A stretch of DNA of 64,000 nucleotides, taken from Stieleria neptunia (GTDB lineage: Bacteria; Planctomycetota; Planctomycetia; Pirellulales; Pirellulaceae). The position numbers and the translations under genes are program-made. The notes below the pieces were generated by a model, which was not told the origin of the DNA, ran no database searches, and was given only the letters and a program-made list of their open reading frames with translations. Each line of letters begins with the position of its first letter. Position 1 is the first letter of the stretch. The stretch lies in NCBI RefSeq assembly GCF_007754155.1, contig NZ_CP037423.1, forward strand, positions 8,242,938-8,306,937, written 5' to 3'. Positions 18,204 through 25,758 of this stretch are shown piece after piece.

Positions 18204-19517
18204 TCAACGGCTCAGCGAGGCGTCTTCGTTCCAACAGGGAAACCCGAGCCGCTCCTGTTCGATCAACGCCGCCTTCAGTTTTTGAAACGTCCCCGAAGCG
18301 AGAACGGTGCCGGTATCGCCCCAGAGATACTCCGCGGCGCGCCCCCGCTGGGCGATCGAGAGGCGATAGACGCTGGTGCTCAGCGACATCCAATTGAGAA
18401 GCTCGGCCGCCAGCGCCTCGCTCGGGCAGCCGCGCTGGGCCGCAAGTTCCGCCAGCGTCTGACGCAACTCCGCTCCCCCAGCCGACGCCGTCCGATGGAG
18501 CAATCCGCCGAATCGCGGAGCCTGCGGTGCATAGCGGGCAGCCATCAAACGGACCAACAGCCGCGTGGCGCGCTTCCGCAACGACGCCGTGGTGACCGCC
18601 GATGCGACGCGTTCGTAGCGGGCCTGATCGTGGGGCAAATCCAATCGCTGAAGCACCACACAACGCTCCTCGGCGCCAAACCCCGCGCGTCGGATCGCGG
18701 CATGGATTTGCCGCAATTGGAACTCGCCTTCCTCCCGCTCATCGATCCAACCATCGTTGCCTGGGCCGGAAACGCTTTTTCCCTGACCGGCCGATGGTTC
18801 AAGCCATTCGTGACAGGTATCCAGCGACACATCACGGCGACCGCAGCGCATGACGTCGGCGATCCGTCGCATCGTTTCTCGGCCAAATTTCGAACGATGT
18901 TGCGTCAGAAAATCAATCACGGCGGCATCCGATTCTTCGGCCGACAATTGCCGCCCCGACTGCATCGCCGCCCGCTGTAGCACCCATTGCATCTGCGGCA
19001 CCAAACGGCCGGCTGACAAAGGCAAACCGAGCTGCCGGGCGTAGACTTCGCCACGCAGATTCTTGACCGATTCGCGCAGTGACTTTTCCAAGTAGGTCAC
19101 CCACTTGGTTCGCCGCGATGCGTCAAACAACAGCAGCGAACGCCCCAGGACCGGATCAAGCCGGTCGGCGTCCACGCCTGACGATTCGGCGACCGATTGC
19201 AACATCGGTTGAAAATCGGAATAAAGTTCCCAAAACGATTCGACCGCCCGTTCCTTGATCGACTCGTACGCTCGACGCCGTTTCTTTCCCAGCGACGCCA
19301 CCCTGGTTTCGAGAAACGGAAACACTTCGGGCAGATAATGAAACCGTTGCGACCGGGTTTCGCCGTCGTCATTGTGAACCGGTCGTGACGCCGTCCGCAG
19401 ATCGATTCCGAAGGAGTTCCGCAAACCGATCTTCAACACCTCCAGCCGATCAAGATGTTGCTCGAGCGGTGATCGGGGTTCATCGCCGGCCGGTTGGGCA
19501 TCGGATTGGTTGTGCAT
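18204..19517 (-). CDS. Diverged sigma-70-like protein (hypothetical)
   Basis: 437 residues from the ATG at 19517, which has GGAGG six bases upstream (an in-frame ATG at 19535 does not). I do not recognise it as a named family. Its order of motifs follows a group-1/2 sigma factor: residues ~120-155 (LLLFDASRRTKWVTYLEKSL then RESVKNL) match region 2.2-2.4; ~160-233 (LGLPLSAGRLVPQM..., SGRQLSAEESD..., RRDVSLD) match region 3 with its closing SLD; ~283-327 (EERCVVLQRLDL, YERVASAVTTASLRKRATRL) match the region 4 helix-turn-helix. The usual DLIQEG and the two melting tryptophans are absent. No signal peptide or membrane span is seen. The assignment is inference. Confidence 0.6.
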   Translation of the reverse strand: MHNQSDAQPAGDEPRSPLEQHLDRLEVLKIGLRNSFGIDLRTASRPVHNDDGETRSQRFHYLPEVFPFLETRVASLGKKRRRAYESIKERAVESFWELYSDFQPMLQSVAESSGVDADRLDPVLGRSLLLFDASRRTKWVTYLEKSLRESVKNLRGEVYARQLGLPLSAGRLVPQMQWVLQRAAMQSGRQLSAEESDAAVIDFLTQHRSKFGRETMRRIADVMRCGRRDVSLDTCHEWLEPSAGQGKSVSGPGNDGWIDEREEGEFQLRQIHAAIRRAGFGAEERCVVLQRLDLPHDQARYERVASAVTTASLRKRATRLLVRLMAARYAPQAPRFGGLLHRTASAGGAELRQTLAELAAQRGCPSEALAAELLNWMSLSTSVYRLSIAQRGRAAEYLWGDTGTVLASGTFQKLKAALIEQERLGFPCWNEDASLSR

Positions 19518-19664
19518 CGCAAGCCTCCAGACCATTCAGTCTAGACGACGCGCTGAACCGGTGGCAACCAACGGCCTGCGATGTTGCGGGCATCGGATCC
19601 GTTGTACGACGTCCCTTCTAGGTCGTCGGGGCGAGCCCTCCGGACGACGGCCCGGAAGGGCCAT

Positions 19665-19715
19665 CGTACCCGCGAAAAGCACGTACCCGCGAAAAGCACG
19701 TACCCGCGAAAAGCA
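19665..19715. repeat. Three 17 bp tandem repeats
   Basis: The unit CGTACCCGCGAAAAGCA is present three times without a mismatch (19665, 19682, 19699). Just upstream is a GTCGTCGGGGCGAGCCCTC palindrome with its partner CGGACGAC. The whole lies between the xseA stop side and the sigma-like gene start, with no coding potential. Confidence 0.85.
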
Positions 19716-19826
19716 GTCGCGTGAAGCTAGACGATCCCTGACGGCTAAACACCAACGGTTGCTGCATCCCCCGTTACTGATGCCCATCTCACCCGCGGCA
19801 CAATAAGTTCAAAGGGTGCCGGAGCA

Positions 19827-21071
19827 CTAGGCGGGATCGATCTTGTCCACGACGGATTCGAACGAGCCGCCCGCCAAACGCGTGGTGACGCGCTGTCCGA
19901 TCGTCAACTCAGAGGCATTGCTGATCGCGTTGCCGTCACGGTCGCTGGTCACGCTGTATCCCCTGGCCAGGGTGCTGAGCGGTGAGAGCGCATCCAGGCT
20001 TGCCGCGAGGGTTGCGACGTCGGATTTGGATTGCTGCAAACGCCGATCCATCGCCTGCTTGGCGCGTTGATCGAACTCATCGACCAACCGCGACCGCAGG
20101 TGCACCATTTCCATCGGCTTGGACATCGCCGGATGGCTGGCGAGCGATTCGAGTGCAACGTGTCGTCGCTCGAGTTCGTATTGCATCGCCCGTCCCAGGC
20201 GACGTGTCAAATCGTTGACGCGTTGAACGATCCCGGACCGATCGGCAAACACTTTCGTGGCCGCGTCGGTCGGTGTCAGGGCGCGGACGTCGGCGGCCAA
20301 GTCGGCCAGTGTCACGTCGACTTCGTGGCCCACCGCCGACACCGTGGGGACCGGGCACTGGGCGATCGCCCGCACGACCGGTTCTTCATTGAAACACCAC
20401 AGGTCTTCCAGGCTGCCGCCGCCGCGTGCGACGACGACGACGTCCAACTTGGGACGCATCATCGCCGCGGCCTCTAAACCGCGGACGATCGTTTCGGCGG
20501 CGCCGCTGCCTTGAACTTGCGCCGGGATCACAAAAATTTCCGCACCGATCATGCGGTTTTCCGCGGCGACCAGAAAGTCGTGAACCGCCGCGCCGCTGGG
20601 GCTGGTGATCACACCGATCCGTCGCGGATGACTCGGCAGTGGCTTTTTGCGTTCATAAGAAAACAGTCCTTCGGCGTTCAGGCGTGCTTTCAGTTTTTCA
20701 AACGCCAGCTGAAGTGTCCCGACGCCTTGCGGCTGGGCTTTGCGGACGACGATCTGATAGGTGCCGCGGACGGTGTAGATTTCCAGACCGCCGAAACACA
20801 GGATGGACTGGCCGTTTTCCAAATCGAACTTCAAACGCGATGCCACATTGCGCCACATCACGGCACGGATTTGCGAGTCGTCATCCTTGAGGGTGAAATA
20901 GACGTGTCCGCTGCGTGGCTTGGCCACGTCGGTCACTTCGCCGGCAACCCACATCATCGGGAACGTGCCTTCGACGACCGCCTTGAGCTGATGGTTCAGC
21001 TCGCTGACGGAAACGGCTTGCGTCAGCCCGTCCGATTCGGATTCAAAGCGTTCATTCAACGTGCCGGCCAC
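19827..21071 (-). CDS. xseA: Exodeoxyribonuclease VII large subunit
   Basis: 414 residues, the usual length. The N-terminal OB-fold ([26 protein letters not shown]..., [20 protein letters not shown]) is followed by the catalytic domain with signature blocks [40 protein letters not shown] and [20 protein letters not shown]. With XseB it degrades single-stranded DNA in the cytoplasm from both ends. The start overlaps the dapF end by 16 bp, so the two are one transcript. No xseB is visible next to it, although small xseB genes often follow xseA. Confidence 0.95.
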   Translation of the reverse strand: MAGTLNERFESESDGLTQAVSVSELNHQLKAVVEGTFPMMWVAGEVTDVAKPRSGHVYFTLKDDDSQIRAVMWRNVASRLKFDLENGQSILCFGGLEIYTVRGTYQIVVRKAQPQGVGTLQLAFEKLKARLNAEGLFSYERKKPLPSHPRRIGVITSPSGAAVHDFLVAAENRMIGAEIFVIPAQVQGSGAAETIVRGLEAAAMMRPKLDVVVVARGGGSLEDLWCFNEEPVVRAIAQCPVPTVSAVGHEVDVTLADLAADVRALTPTDAATKVFADRSGIVQRVNDLTRRLGRAMQYELERRHVALESLASHPAMSKPMEMVHLRSRLVDEFDQRAKQAMDRRLQQSKSDVATLAASLDALSPLSTLARGYSVTSDRDGNAISNASELTIGQRVTTRLAGGSFESVVDKIDPA

Positions 21072-21919
21072 TCACCCGAGAAAACTTCCGTGGCCGGCCC
21101 CGTCATCATCACGTGATCGGATTGCTCGATCCACTCGAGCGTCAGGTCACCGCCGAGCAGATGATTCAAGATTTTGCGCTCCGTCCGCCCGGCCAACACG
21201 CCGGCGACACAGACCGCCGAGGCACCGGTTCCGCAGGCCCAGGTTTCGCCCGAACCGCGTTCCCAGGTCCGCTGACGCACTTCGGTCGGCGACAGGACTT
21301 CGACAAATTCGACGTTGATGCGGTTGGGGAATCGCGGGTCGGTTTCGATTTTCGGCCCCAACCCCAGGACCAACTCGTCGCTGGCTTCGTCGACGAAAAT
21401 CACGCAATGGGGATTCCCCATCGACACACAAGTCACTTCCAACGTTTGGCCGCCGAATTCGACCGGGACGGAAACGACACGCCGGTCATCGCGGTCGCTG
21501 GGGATCGTCGTGGGAACCTTGGGGCCGACCAATTCGGGGACGCCCATGTCGACGGTGACTTGATCGACCAGCCCGTCACTGCCGACATCCAGCGCCAGAT
21601 CCAGCACCCCGGCGCCGGTTTCGATTTTGAGAGCGTCCCGCTTGGCGATGCCGTGGTCGTAAACGAACTTGGCGACACAGCGAATTCCGTTGCCACACAT
21701 TTCGCTTTCGCTGCCGTCGGCATTGAACATCTGCATCCGCGCGTCGGCGGAATCGCTGGGGCGAATCAGGATCAACCCGTCGCCGCCGACACCGAAGTGT
21801 CGATGGGCGATCTGGCGGGCCAATTCGGGAGCGTTTTCGGGGACGGATTGCGAAAAGCAGTCGACGTAGACGTAGTCGTTGCCGGCGCCGTGCATTTTGG
21901 TGAATTTCATGCTCGTCAT
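21056..21919 (-). CDS. dapF: Diaminopimelate epimerase
   Basis: 287 residues. It converts LL- to meso-diaminopimelate for lysine and peptidoglycan. Both halves of the active site are present: MCGNGIRC with Cys75, and [11 protein letters not shown] with the second catalytic cysteine. The start [16 protein letters not shown] is characteristic. An ATG three codons downstream (21910) may be the real start. It lies upstream of xseA, overlapping by 16 bp. Confidence 0.96.
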   Translation of the reverse strand: MTSMKFTKMHGAGNDYVYVDCFSQSVPENAPELARQIAHRHFGVGGDGLILIRPSDSADARMQMFNADGSESEMCGNGIRCVAKFVYDHGIAKRDALKIETGAGVLDLALDVGSDGLVDQVTVDMGVPELVGPKVPTTIPSDRDDRRVVSVPVEFGGQTLEVTCVSMGNPHCVIFVDEASDELVLGLGPKIETDPRFPNRINVEFVEVLSPTEVRQRTWERGSGETWACGTGASAVCVAGVLAGRTERKILNHLLGGDLTLEWIEQSDHVMMTGPATEVFSGEWPAR

Positions 21920-21958
21920 GCTAAAACACCGACACCGAAAATCAAACCGGGGTTAACC

Positions 21959-22013
21959 CAAGTGGCGTAAGCTTCCAGCTTGCGAAGAGACTATCAGGAA
22001 GCTTACCAGCTTG
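21959..22013. repeat. Family B repeat copy
   Basis: AAGTGGCGTAAGCTTCCAGC followed by TTGCG, with a degenerate inverted partner (GGAAGCTTACCAGCTTG). It lies just upstream of dapF. Confidence 0.6.
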
Positions 22014-22026
22014 TCGATTTGATCGG

Positions 22027-22126
22027 GATCTGCGGAGTCAATGGTGAGCCGCTGGCCGTAAGGCCTCGGGCGGGCGCCGGAATGCCCGGCCGTTTACGCG
22101 TCGCGGCTCACGAAATCGACAGCCCG
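22027..22126. repeat. Family E repeat, copy 1
   Basis: About 100 bp, matched in the same orientation at 23055-23153. Shared blocks: GATCTGC-GAGTCA, GGTGAGCCGCTGGCCGTAAG, GCCTCGGGC, TGCCCGGCCG, TACGCGTCGCGGC, AAATCGAC. The two copies bracket the TVP38 gene as direct repeats. Confidence 0.7.
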
Positions 22127-22147
22127 TGACGCCACACGCGGTGCGCG

Positions 22148-22205
22148 GGTCGGAGGCGGGAGCCTCCGTGGCATCGTGTTTCCAGGCGGAGCCCGGGAAC
22201 AAGGA
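22148..22205. repeat. Family D palindromic repeat, copy 1
   Basis: GGAGGCGGGAGCCTCC is followed by TTCCAGGCGGAGCCCGGGAA: two short hairpins in tandem. The same pair is found at 60481-60536. Confidence 0.65.
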
Positions 22206-22234
22206 AAAAGCACGCGGAGTCGCAAGCTGGAAGC

Positions 22235-22984
22235 TTACGCCGCTTTGGGGCGTAGGGCCGACAGGATCTTGCGGACGGCGAGCGGAAAAAACCCCAGCAG
22301 GGCGAACGCGACCATCAGCTGCAGCAACTGGGTCGGCGCGATCACGGCACTGACGCCCTGTTCGGCCAGCACGCCTAGATTGGGGACGCGCGACCCGGCG
22401 TAAACGTAGACCACGGTTCCGGCCAACATCCCCAGCTGGCTGACCCACCAGAACGTTCGGACCCGGATCGGCGTCAGCCCCATCACCAGATTGATGACGA
22501 AAAACGGGACCGCGGGAATCAACCGCAGCGTGAACAGGTATAAGGCACCTTCTTCGGCGAGTCGTTTTTGAAAGGTTTTCATCGACGCCCCATACCGCGA
22601 CTGGACCGCATCGCGCAAAAGATAGCGGCTACTGAGAAACGCGGTCGTCGCTCCGGCCGTGGACGCGAAACTGACCAGAATCAGCGCGCGGGTGAATCCG
22701 AAATACCATCCATAAACCAGCGTCAGCGCCGCGGCCCCGGGCAATGACAATCCCGTGACCGCAACATAAACGCCAAACGCGATCGCATACACCGCAACCG
22801 GATGCTCGTCCTGAAACGCGCGGAGCTGGGATTCGCGTTGGGCGAGCGTCGCCAGCGAAATCACGTCACGATACAGGAAGCCGACCGACAGGATCGCGAC
22901 GGCCAAGATCACAAAGACGATCAATTTCCATTTCGATCCCGACGGTTGCTCGGGTGCGTCGGCTGGCGCGTCGGGTTGGTTCAT
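22235..22984 (-). CDS. TVP38/TMEM64 family inner membrane protein
   Basis: 249 residues with five or six membrane segments (LIVFVILAVAILSVGFLY, AVYAIAFGVYVAVTGL, AALTLVYGWYFGFTRALIL, and two near the end). The family signature is seen in SLPGAAALTLVYGWYFG and FTLRLIPAVPFFVINLVMGL. Related DedA/VTT proteins are implicated in lipid scrambling or transport. The stop codon and last residues (RPKAA) are encoded inside a family B repeat (22213-22245), so the repeat seems to have replaced the original 3' end. Direct repeats bracket the gene. Confidence 0.9.
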   Translation of the reverse strand: MNQPDAPADAPEQPSGSKWKLIVFVILAVAILSVGFLYRDVISLATLAQRESQLRAFQDEHPVAVYAIAFGVYVAVTGLSLPGAAALTLVYGWYFGFTRALILVSFASTAGATTAFLSSRYLLRDAVQSRYGASMKTFQKRLAEEGALYLFTLRLIPAVPFFVINLVMGLTPIRVRTFWWVSQLGMLAGTVVYVYAGSRVPNLGVLAEQGVSAVIAPTQLLQLMVAFALLGFFPLAVRKILSALRPKAA

Positions 22985-23054
22985 GGAGATCTGCGTCGGG
23001 GAGATGGTGCTGGTTGTTCGCGGCAGGACGCGAGCAGGCTGTCGGTTTAGTCTG

Positions 23055-23153
23055 GATCTGCTGAGTCATCGGTGAGCCGCTGGCCGTAAGGCCTCGGGCA
23101 ACGTCGCAGTGCCCGGCCGCTCACGCGTCGCGGCGCACAAAATCGACTGCCCG
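23055..23153. repeat. Family E repeat, copy 2
   Basis: Direct-repeat partner of 22027-22126. Both start with GATCTGC or GATCTGCT and run to AAATCGAC-GCCCG. They are colinear with small differences in the middle (GGCGCCGGAA against AACGTCGCAG). Confidence 0.7.
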
Positions 23154-23380
23154 CTCGCACCGTTCCGCTATCACCAGCGGTTGTTTGTGCGCGGCCGGCC
23201 GCGATAAACAGAGCCTATCCCACTCGAAACCGGAGATGTGTGTTGGCCTCGCTCGCCCGCCAATTCGATCCGATTGCCTGCAGCTGGCGGAGCATGACGG
23301 CCGGTGGGCATTGGCCACTGTAGCCGGCCCGGAGCCCCACCCGCTACAATCAAGCTTCCCTTGTTCGGAATCCTTTGCCA

Positions 23381-24226
23381 ATGAATCGTCACGTTCCAAC
23401 CGCAATGACACTTGCCGCGGTCCTCGTCTTCGGCATCGCGGCAGCCGAGCAGGCCGTCGCGGGAACGCCGGTCTACGTCGGTGATGCCAAGGCCGCGTTG
23501 GTCCCGATGCACACCATCGATCACTCGCTCTGGCACACGTTGCTGGCCAAGTATGTCGATTCGGACGGGCGAGTCGACTACAAGGGTTGGCACGCCAGCG
23601 GGCCAGACCAAGCGTTGCTGGACGATTACCTGAACCATCTTTCCACCGCCTCGATCGCCGCGGATGTCAACACCACGCAAGCGCACCGGTTGGCGTTCTG
23701 GATCAACGCCTACAACGCGTTGACCATCAAGGGCATTTTGCGCGAATACCCGACGACCAGCATTCGCAACCACACGCCCAAGCTTTGGGGGTACCACATC
23801 TGGCACGACTTGAAATTGCACGTCGGTCAGCAATCGTTTTCGCTGGATGAAATCGAACACCAGGTATTGCGCAAGATGGGCGAACCAAGGATCCACTTTG
23901 CGATCGTTTGTGCTTCGATCGGCTGTCCCCGGCTGCTCAATGAAGCCTACCTGCCCGATCGTGTTGACGAACAGTTGACGGCCAACGCGAAAGACTTTTT
24001 CTCACGCAGCCAAAACTTTCGCCACGACGTTTCGGGGAAACGTTTTTATTTGTCGGCCATCTTGAAGTGGTTCGGCGAAGATTTCGGCGACGGACACTCG
24101 GAAGTGCTGCGACGGATCGCCGGCTGGTTGCCCGACTCGACGGCCGAGCGCGCCGCTTTGGGCAATGCCGTCAGCATTTCTTACCTGGACTACAATTGGC
24201 AGCTGAATGCTCAATCGGCTCAATGA
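23381..24226 (+). CDS. Secreted DUF547 domain protein
   Basis: 281 residues from the ATG at 23381 (a TTG two codons earlier is also open). The signal peptide is HVPTAMTLAAVLVFGIAAAE then QAVAG. The DUF547 domain fills most of the rest: VDSDGRVDYKGW, FWINAYNALTIKGIL, SLDEIEHQVLRKMGEPRIHF, IVCASIGCPRL and LSAILKWFGEDFG. The family is widespread and uncharacterised; the conserved Cys/His residues (CASIGCP) are present. It is likely periplasmic. Confidence 0.92.
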   Translation: MNRHVPTAMTLAAVLVFGIAAAEQAVAGTPVYVGDAKAALVPMHTIDHSLWHTLLAKYVDSDGRVDYKGWHASGPDQALLDDYLNHLSTASIAADVNTTQAHRLAFWINAYNALTIKGILREYPTTSIRNHTPKLWGYHIWHDLKLHVGQQSFSLDEIEHQVLRKMGEPRIHFAIVCASIGCPRLLNEAYLPDRVDEQLTANAKDFFSRSQNFRHDVSGKRFYLSAILKWFGEDFGDGHSEVLRRIAGWLPDSTAERAALGNAVSISYLDYNWQLNAQSAQ

Positions 24227-24371
24227 CGATCCCCGCCTCGCGGTACAGTCGATTGAACTCTTTGATGAACGCCGCCGGATCTTTCATCGGTAACCGCATC
24301 GGGCCGACGGGGTGATCGTTGCGATAGACCGCCGCTTCACAAGGGATCGCGGTTCGATTGCTGCTGCTCAT
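24171..24371 (-). CDS. Possible small protein (66 aa), convergent with the DUF547 gene
   Basis: This frame overlaps the last 56 bp of the DUF547 gene on the other strand. It has a protein-like composition in its unshared part (AAVYRNDHPVGPMRLPMKD, AAFIKEFNRLYREAGIVIEP), with an amphipathic helix. It lies 116 bp downstream of the dehydrogenase gene in the same direction and could share its transcript. No ribosome binding site is visible and no family is recognised. It may be spurious. Confidence 0.4.
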   Translation of the reverse strand: MSSSNRTAIPCEAAVYRNDHPVGPMRLPMKDPAAFIKEFNRLYREAGIVIEPIEHSAANCSPGKKC

Positions 24372-24487
24372 GATGGACGCGGTGGGCTATTCACGCAGTG
24401 GTCAATGGTGGCGGTGAGAATCGGGCGGAAAAACGTGTCGGAATCGACGAGCCTGGCAGTCTCGCCCACCGATTCACGGCTCGTTCA

Positions 24488-25474
24488 TCAATCGGATTGA
24501 CCGCGATAGACCGACGACGGATGCGGGAATCCCAGTTGTTTGTCGACGCGATTGTAGACGGGCAGGCCCGACTGATAGCGTCTTAAGTTGATGACGGCCA
24601 GAGCAGTCGAATCGTCCACGCGGCGAGCGGACTGGGCCCCCACGTGAGGCGAGATCATGACTTTCGGGTCATCCCACAACAGACTCTCCGGCGGCAACGG
24701 CTCCACCTCCGTCACGTCCAATCCCGCGCCGGCCAGGTGACCGCTGGCCAGCGCCTCGCACAAGGCTTTTTCTTGGACCACCGATCCGCGCGCGACGTTG
24801 ATCAAATAGGAACCGCGCTTCATCGTCGCAAACCGTTCGGCATCGAACACCCCCTTGGTGTCCCCGTTGAGCGGCAGCGTCAGAATCACGACATCGCTTT
24901 CGCCGAGCAGCCGATCGAGTTGATCGGCCGGCCAAAGCTGTGACACTTCCGCGGGACAATCGACGGGGAAGTAATCGGTGGCGATGATTCGAACGTCCCA
25001 GGGCGCCAACACCCGCGCCAGAAAGCGACCGTTGCCGCCCAGGCCGACGATCCCGACGGTTTTGCCACGCAGGTCATCGGTGGGCAACCGCACAAATTCT
25101 CGTTTCGCTTCGGCACGAAAAAACAGCGGTGCGCGGCGGAGTACACCGAACAGCAACGAAAACGTTTGCTCGGCGACTTGGGGGGCAAACAAACCCGACG
25201 CGCTGCTGACGATGATGTCATCCGATTCGATCACGCCGGGGACCAGACAGTGATCCAACCCGGCCGCCGACGACTGAATCCAACGCAGTTTCCCGGCCTC
25301 GAGCACGCGATCCCAATTCACCGGGACTTTGGCGTGACCGATCAAGATGTCGGCCGTCGGCAGCAACTCGTCGATCCGTTCTTGGCCGGCGTTGACCACT
25401 TCAAAATCCGGCGCGGCGGCTTGAATCTGGTCGATATGTTTTTTGCCGACGGGATAACACAGGACGATTCGCAT
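24488..25474 (-). CDS. D-isomer-specific 2-hydroxyacid dehydrogenase
   Basis: 328 residues. It has the two-domain layout of the family. The NAD-binding signature GIVGLGGNGRFLARVL (GxGxxG with Gly at each position) is followed by Asp in IIATDYFP, LTLPLNGDTKG, LINVARGSVVQEKAL with the substrate-binding Arg, LDVTEVEPLPPESLLWDDP with the catalytic Glu, and SPHVGAQSARR with the catalytic His. Family members reduce 2-ketoacids such as glyoxylate, hydroxypyruvate or 3-phosphoglycerate derivatives; the substrate here cannot be told. It is cytoplasmic. Confidence 0.93.
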   Translation of the reverse strand: MRIVLCYPVGKKHIDQIQAAAPDFEVVNAGQERIDELLPTADILIGHAKVPVNWDRVLEAGKLRWIQSSAAGLDHCLVPGVIESDDIIVSSASGLFAPQVAEQTFSLLFGVLRRAPLFFRAEAKREFVRLPTDDLRGKTVGIVGLGGNGRFLARVLAPWDVRIIATDYFPVDCPAEVSQLWPADQLDRLLGESDVVILTLPLNGDTKGVFDAERFATMKRGSYLINVARGSVVQEKALCEALASGHLAGAGLDVTEVEPLPPESLLWDDPKVMISPHVGAQSARRVDDSTALAVINLRRYQSGLPVYNRVDKQLGFPHPSSVYRGQSD

Positions 25475-25758
25475 GGGGCGGGTCCGAAGAGAGGCGTTCG
25501 CGTGAGCTGCGATTATCTACCAGTCGATCCGTTTGCTCAATCCGACGCGATGGCTTGTGAAGTGAACGCCGGGATCCAGCGTTCGACCTCCCCTCGCTTC
25601 GCTCGACCCTCCTGCCAGGAGGGTGACTTTAAAAACTGCACGACCTCCTGGACGTCGAGCCAACGAGGCGGCGGGACGGGAAGGTCCGGTCACGTCGCCG
25701 ACACGTCGGTGGTACAATGATGTTCCCTCCCTCCTCCCCCACCTCGCAACGATCGCCC

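Noticed and set aside
22027..23153. Integration of a phage or plasmid between the family E direct repeats
   Set aside because: Only a single ordinary membrane protein gene and small palindromes lie between; there is no integrase and no composition change.
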